A stretch of DNA of 18,327 bases, taken from the NCBI GenBank assembly GCA_902608305.1, contig CACLNK010000017.1:1-18327 (forward strand), given 5' to 3'. The translations under genes were made by a program, and so were the position numbers. Below are positions 14,338 to 18,327 of the stretch, one piece after another (within the stretch, counting starts at the first letter, position 1; every line of letters starts with the position of its first letter). The stretch is from an uncultured Pelagibacteraceae bacterium. Its GTDB lineage: Bacteria; Pseudomonadota; Alphaproteobacteria; Pelagibacterales; Pelagibacteraceae. The notes beneath the pieces are model-generated. The model ran no database searches, was not told the origin of the DNA, and saw only the letters and a program-made list of their open reading frames with translations.

Positions 14338-15073
14338 TTATAAGATCTGGCTTAAAAACAATTTTGTTCTATCATTCTTAGGATTTGCAAAAAATTCCTT
14401 TGTTGGGGCTTTTTCTACAATCATTCCTTCATCCATAAATATAACTTCATCTGCAACTTCTTTAGCAAAACCCATCTCATGTGTCACTACTATCATGGTC
14501 ATACCTGCTTTCGCTAAATTAACCATGGCATCTAACACTTCTTTAATCATTTCAGGATCTAAAGCTGAAGTTGGTTCATCAAAAAGCATAATTTTAGGCT
14601 CCATACATAATGCTCTAGCAAGGGCAGCTCTTTGTTGTTGTCCACCGGATAATTGACCTGGAAATTTTTTTGCTTGATCAGATATTTTAACTTGTTCTAA
14701 TTGTTTCATTGCTAATTCTTCGGCTTTTAGTTTTGGAATTTTTTTTACCCATATTGGAGCTAGCGTGCAGTTATCTAAAATTGACAAATGTGGAAATAAA
14801 TTAAATTGCTGAAATACCATACCAACTTCAGCTCTAATTTGTTCGATATTTTTTGTGTTTTCTGTAAGTTCAATTCCATCAACTACTATTTTTCCTTTTT
14901 GATGTTCTTCTAATCTATTAATACATCTAATTAATGTAGATTTTCCTGATCCAGATGGTCCACATACTACAATTTTTTGTTTTTTGAACTACCTCAAGAT
15001 TAATATCTTTTAAAACTTGAAAGTCTCCAAACCACTTATTTACTTGTTCCATTTGTATAATTTTTTCAGACAT
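14338..15073 (-). CDS. aapP: General L-amino acid ABC transporter ATP-binding protein AapP, frameshifted near its 5' end
   Basis: ATPase that powers import through AapQM. The natural start is ATG 15073, five bases after aapM, giving MSEKIIQMEQVNKWFGDFQVLKDINLEVV, the usual N terminus. One extra base, most simply the one at 14986, shifts the frame before Walker A. The other frame then reads KKQKIVVCGPSGSGKST, the VFQQFNLFPHLS Q-loop, LSGGQQQRAALARAL, Walker B IMLFDEPTSALD and the VTHEMGF H-loop, and ends FLSQIL. Removing one base gives 244 residues, the normal family length. Taken literally, the intact frame would start at ATG 14820 and lack Walker A, which could not work. The extra base lies between two A6 runs, so an indel error or slippage site is likely. 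Confidence 0.9.
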
Positions 15074-15078
15074 AAAAT

Positions 15079-16344
15079 TTATCTATCAGTTTTATATTTT
15101 ATTTCTAACCTTTGACTATATCTGCTCATATTATAGCAAATAATCCAAAAGAGTATTCCCGCAAAAACATATCCTTCTGTAGCAAAACCTAACCAGTCAG
15201 GATTTGTTTTTGCCATGTCTATCATACCTACTAACTCAAGTAATCCAACAACTAAAATTAAAGGTGTATCTTTTACTAAAGCTAAAAATGTATTAGCTAT
15301 ACCAGGAATAACAAGTTTTAAAGCTTGTGGTAATATTACTAGCATATGTAATCTCCAGTATCCCATCCCAAGAGATTTAGCTGCATCATATTGTCCTCTA
15401 GGTAAAGCCTGTAGTCCACCACGTATAACTTCAGCCATGTAGGCAGCTTCAAAAAGTGTGATCGCAATAATTACTCTAAAAAGTTTATCCATATACACTC
15501 CATCAGGCAAAAACATAGGAAACATTACAGAAGCCATAAATAATACTGTAATTAAAGGAACTCCTCTCCAAAATTCAATAAAACCGATTGAAGAATATCT
15601 CGTTACTGGAGCTGAAGATCTTCTTCCCAAAGCCAAAAACATTCCTATAGGAAAACAAAGTATTAAAGCAAAAATAGAAATAATAAATGTAAGAGAAAGT
15701 CCGCCCCAAGCTGCAGTTTCAACCCATTCCAAGCCAAAATTACCACCATGAATTAAATTAAACATGATAAATGGAAAAAAAAATATTAAAAAAATAATTA
15801 AATATTTTTTTAATTTAATTGGAATATAAAATAAAGCTACAACTAGTGTGATTAGCATATTAAATGAGGTATTAACTCTCCAAAGTTCAGTGCTTGGGTA
15901 TAATCCGTACATCAAACGTGGAAACCAAATTTTAATAAAAATCCAACATGCTCCACTATCAGTACATTCTTCTTTAGTTGTACCTGCAAAATTAGCATCA
16001 AAGATTAGCCAATTAAGGAGCGGTGGAATATTCTGGATTAAAACAAAGATTATTAACAAAGTTAATATAGAATTAAACCAATTAGAATTAATATTTATAT
16101 TTAATTTATCCAACATTTTATTTCCTGAAAATTCTATTCTTAAATAATAAAGACCCAGAAAACCAAAAATTAGTGGTGTAAAATAGCTTAACCATCTAGG
16201 CAAAAATGAAGTGATATTTGTTTCAAAAAGTGAGTTAGCTATTACATCAATCAAACCAAGTGATAATAACAAAATTCCCATTGGAACAAATAGGTTAAAT
16301 TTTTCTTTACTCGGTTTTCCTAAAAATTTTGTATTTTTAATCAT
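15079..16344 (-). CDS. aapM: General L-amino acid ABC transporter permease AapM
   Basis: Inner-membrane permease of the Aap polar/hydrophobic amino acid importer, partner of AapQ. The 421 residues start with several hydrophobic helices and a long N-terminal extension typical of AapM. The C-terminal BPD_transp_1 domain contains the EAA loop AAKSLGMGYWRLHMLVILPQALKLVIP, which docks on the ATPase, plus IEFWRGVPLITVLFM and the EVIRGGLQALPRGQYDAA segment. Its ATG overlaps the aapQ stop by 4 bases (ATGA), and aapP begins 5 bases after its stop, so Q, M and P are one coupled unit. The frame is intact. Confidence 0.93.
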   Translation of the reverse strand: MIKNTKFLGKPSKEKFNLFVPMGILLLSLGLIDVIANSLFETNITSFLPRWLSYFTPLIFGFLGLYYLRIEFSGNKMLDKLNININSNWFNSILTLLIIFVLIQNIPPLLNWLIFDANFAGTTKEECTDSGACWIFIKIWFPRLMYGLYPSTELWRVNTSFNMLITLVVALFYIPIKLKKYLIIFLIFFFPFIMFNLIHGGNFGLEWVETAAWGGLSLTFIISIFALILCFPIGMFLALGRRSSAPVTRYSSIGFIEFWRGVPLITVLFMASVMFPMFLPDGVYMDKLFRVIIAITLFEAAYMAEVIRGGLQALPRGQYDAAKSLGMGYWRLHMLVILPQALKLVIPGIANTFLALVKDTPLILVVGLLELVGMIDMAKTNPDWLGFATEGYVFAGILFWIICYNMSRYSQRLEIKYKTDR

Positions 16345-17522
16345 TTTTCTTTAATAGCTATTTTTTTGTTATACCAATTCATAAAAATTGAAATTGCGAT
16401 GCTAAGACTTAAATAAGTAAGCATTGTAATAGAAACAATTTCAATTGCTCTTCCTGTTTGCATCATCGCAGTTCCAGCAAAAACTAACACTATATCGGGA
16501 TACGCAATTGCTGCAGCTAAAGAAGAATTTTTAGTTAAATTTAAATATTGATTAGTTGTTGGTGGTATAATTATTCTTAAAGCTTGTGGCATTACCACTA
16601 ATCTAAGAATTTGTCCTGGAGTTAAACCTATTGATGCTGCTGCTTCCTTTTGTCCTTTAGTTACACCCATTATTCCTGCTCTTACACATTCAGCAATAAA
16701 TGTAGCTGTATACAACGATAATGCAGCAGCTAAAGCCATTAATTCAGGAATTATAGCTACACCACCTATATAATTAAAAATAGTTTTTGATAATTGTGTA
16801 AGAACTGGATGTTCAAAAGTTAAAGTAACTCCTCCTATTAAAAAAGTTAATAGTGGTAATACAATAAAAATCCCCAAGGATATTAAAAAAGCTGGTATTC
16901 GTCTGCCAGATTTCTCCTGTTGTATTCGTGCGTATTTAAATACAAAAAATATTGCAACTAATGCTGCCACTATTGAATATAAAAATACTGAAAAATTTGT
17001 CCAAACAAATTTAGGAATATAGAGCCCTTTTACAGATAAATAAGCTATATCAAAAAAATTAATTGCTTCTTTTGGTAATGGTAATGCTCTTAATGCTGCA
17101 AAATACCAAAAAAATAATTGAAGTAATAAAGGAATATTTCTAAAAATCTCTATGTACCATTCTGAAACTTTTGAAATTAAATAATTTGACGATAATCTAG
17201 AAATACCAATGATAACTCCTAAGATTGTAGCAAAAAATATACCTATAACGGCTACTAAAATAGTATTTAAAAGGCCAACTAAATAGGCTCTCGCATATGA
17301 ACTTGCTCCACTGTATTCTATCAATGAAAATTGAATATCAAAAGAAGCTTCTTCTCCTAAAAAACGTAAACCAAAATCAATACCTCTAGTATCCATATTA
17401 ACTCGGGCGTTATATGTAAAATATCCAAAGATAAATATTATAAATAAAAGAGTTATAACCTGAGGAAAATATTTCTTAATTTTTGGTTTATCATCTAAGA
17501 AAGTGGTAATTCTGAAGCTCAT
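16341..17522 (-). CDS. aapQ: General L-amino acid ABC transporter permease AapQ
   Basis: First permease subunit of the Aap importer. After an N-terminal helix (about residues 20-37) comes a periplasmic segment with the AapQ-like NTRGIDFGLRFL pattern (here DTRGIDFGLRFLGEEA). The permease domain follows with EIFRNIPLLLQLFFWYF and ECVRAGIMGVTKGQKEAAASIGLTPGQILRLVVMPQALRIIIPP, containing the EAA loop. The 393-residue length is normal for AapQ and longer than short GltJ-type permeases. The ATG at 17520-17522 has a GAGGG sequence 12 bases upstream. A terminator hairpin separates it from aapJ, so its mRNA is probably a read-through product. Confidence 0.93.
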   Translation of the reverse strand: MSFRITTFLDDKPKIKKYFPQVITLLFIIFIFGYFTYNARVNMDTRGIDFGLRFLGEEASFDIQFSLIEYSGASSYARAYLVGLLNTILVAVIGIFFATILGVIIGISRLSSNYLISKVSEWYIEIFRNIPLLLQLFFWYFAALRALPLPKEAINFFDIAYLSVKGLYIPKFVWTNFSVFLYSIVAALVAIFFVFKYARIQQEKSGRRIPAFLISLGIFIVLPLLTFLIGGVTLTFEHPVLTQLSKTIFNYIGGVAIIPELMALAAALSLYTATFIAECVRAGIMGVTKGQKEAAASIGLTPGQILRLVVMPQALRIIIPPTTNQYLNLTKNSSLAAAIAYPDIVLVFAGTAMMQTGRAIEIVSITMLTYLSLSIAISIFMNWYNKKIAIKEK

Positions 17523-17551
17523 ATTTTTAATTTTCCCTCAATACTGAACAT

Positions 17552-17585
17552 AAAAAAAAGGGCTAGATAAATCTAGCCCTTTTTT
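17552..17585 (-). terminator. Rho-independent terminator-like hairpin between aapJ and aapQ
   Basis: GGGCTAG (17560-17566) and CTAGCCC (17573-17579) form a 7-bp GC-containing stem with a 6-base loop (the inner bases could pair further). An A8 run lies on one side and a T6 run on the other, so it works in either direction. It lies 18 bases after the aapJ stop and 29 before aapQ. It is the strongest terminator-like structure in the window. Confidence 0.85.
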
Positions 17586-17603
17586 AAGAGTATTTTCGCT
17601 TAA

Positions 17604-18327
17604 TTATCTAGCTGGTGGAACGTAAAGTATACCACCTCTTGTCCATAATTCATTCGGACCTCTGTCAGGTAAAATACCTGTGTCAGCGATATTACGTTTA
17701 TAGCTTTCGCCATAGTTACCAACTTGAGTAATAATGTTATAGCTCCAGTTGTTGTCTAATCCTAAAGCTGCTCCTAATTCACCTTCTGCTCCAACTAGTC
17801 TTTTAATAGCTGGGTTTTCAGAAGCTTTACTAGCATCAGCATTTCCTGAATTAACACCATATTCTTCAGCTTCAATCATTACATTTAGTGACCAACGAAC
17901 AATGTCTTCCCAAACAGAATCACCTTGACGAACAACAGGACCTAATGGTTCTTTTGAAATCGTTTCTGGTAATACTATGTGGTCATCAGGGTTTTGCATT
18001 TTAGTTCTTTGAGCTGCTAAACCTGATTTATCAGTCGTATAAGTATCACATCTTCCTGAATCATAAGCTGCAACGACTTCGTCTGCTTTTTCAAACACAA
18101 CTGGTTCATAAGAAATTCCTTTTGAAGTAAAAAAGTCTCTCATGTTTAACTCAGTAGTAGTTCCAATATTAACGCAAGCAGATAGTCCGCTTTTAAAATC
18201 ATTTGTAGATGTTATACCTGAATCTTTTCTAACCATAAATCCTTGGCCATCATAAAAATTCACACCAACAAATGTTAGACCTATGTCAGCATCACGTGAC
18301 AATGTCCAAGTAGTGTTTCTTGATAAG
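17604..18327 (-). CDS. aapJ: General L-amino acid-binding periplasmic protein AapJ, C-terminal part (5' end outside window)
   Basis: Periplasmic binding protein that delivers amino acids to AapQM. The frame is open to the window edge, so the ATG at 18302 is internal. About 241 residues are visible of roughly 340. They include the bilobal-fold segments VNFYDGQGFMVRKDSGI, VNIGTTTELNMRDFF, AYDSGRCDTYTTDKSGLAAQR and LGPVVRQGDSVWEDIVRWSLN, and end GILPDRGPNELWTRGGILYVPPAR, a typical AapJ C terminus. Two cysteines (ACVN and GRCD) may form the disulfide common in this family. Codon use here is richer in GC than in many neighbouring genes, consistent with high expression, which SAR11-like bacteria are known for in their binding proteins. 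Its stop is followed by a strong terminator hairpin. Confidence 0.93.
   Translation of the reverse strand, partial: LSRNTTWTLSRDADIGLTFVGVNFYDGQGFMVRKDSGITSTNDFKSGLSACVNIGTTTELNMRDFFTSKGISYEPVVFEKADEVVAAYDSGRCDTYTTDKSGLAAQRTKMQNPDDHIVLPETISKEPLGPVVRQGDSVWEDIVRWSLNVMIEAEEYGVNSGNADASKASENPAIKRLVGAEGELGAALGLDNNWSYNIITQVGNYGESYKRNIADTGILPDRGPNELWTRGGILYVPPAR

Overview
The window is a very AT-rich, gene-dense bacterial segment with short or overlapping intergenic spaces. Gene content and order (the scpA-scpB and dgt-argS blocks, erpA-xthA, an aapJQMP amino-acid transporter) point to an alphaproteobacterium with a streamlined genome, most likely Pelagibacterales (SAR11) or a close relative. This assignment is inferred from gene order and composition, not from a database search.

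Layout, left to right. (1) 1-934: the end of scpA and the start of scpB on the plus strand. scpB breaks off near position 905-920, where the sequence switches to the 5' half of argS on the minus strand. dgt follows on minus, with erpA and xthA divergent from it on plus. In related genomes dgt, argS, a SPOR protein, nagZ, scpA and scpB normally run one way, so the junction is an inversion with a deletion that cuts two core genes. An amplification or assembly chimera is the simplest explanation. (2) 4029-5843, minus strand: a three-gene unit led by a Zur-type regulator, then a small His/Glu-rich membrane protein, then an Ldh/DpkA-type dehydrogenase. A perfect 20-bp Zur-box-like palindrome covers the -10 of an apparently leaderless zur promoter. 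(3) 6053-7018, plus: a divergent PiT-family permease. (4) 13432-7015, minus: valS, ilvD, a shortened manC and a BASS-family transporter, probably co-transcribed. ilvD is broken by one extra base in an A10 tract. (5) 13562-13762: tRNA-Cys(GCA) and tRNA-Asn(GTT), followed by a convergent XRE regulator. (6) 14338-18327, minus: aapP, aapM, aapQ and the end of aapJ, a general L-amino-acid ABC transporter. aapP carries a one-base frameshift just before its Walker A motif, and a strong terminator hairpin separates aapJ from aapQ.

Functional themes: amino-acid supply (Aap uptake, valine synthesis and charging), metal homeostasis (zur unit, ErpA), DNA and nucleotide maintenance (Dgt, XthA, ScpAB) and envelope sugar-nucleotide supply (ManC). 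No mobile element, CRISPR array or rRNA was seen. No gene-free stretch exceeds about 210 bases. The most interesting biology is the leaderless, self-covered zur promoter with its uncharacterised membrane partner. The most important quality warnings are the inverted junction and the two frameshifts.
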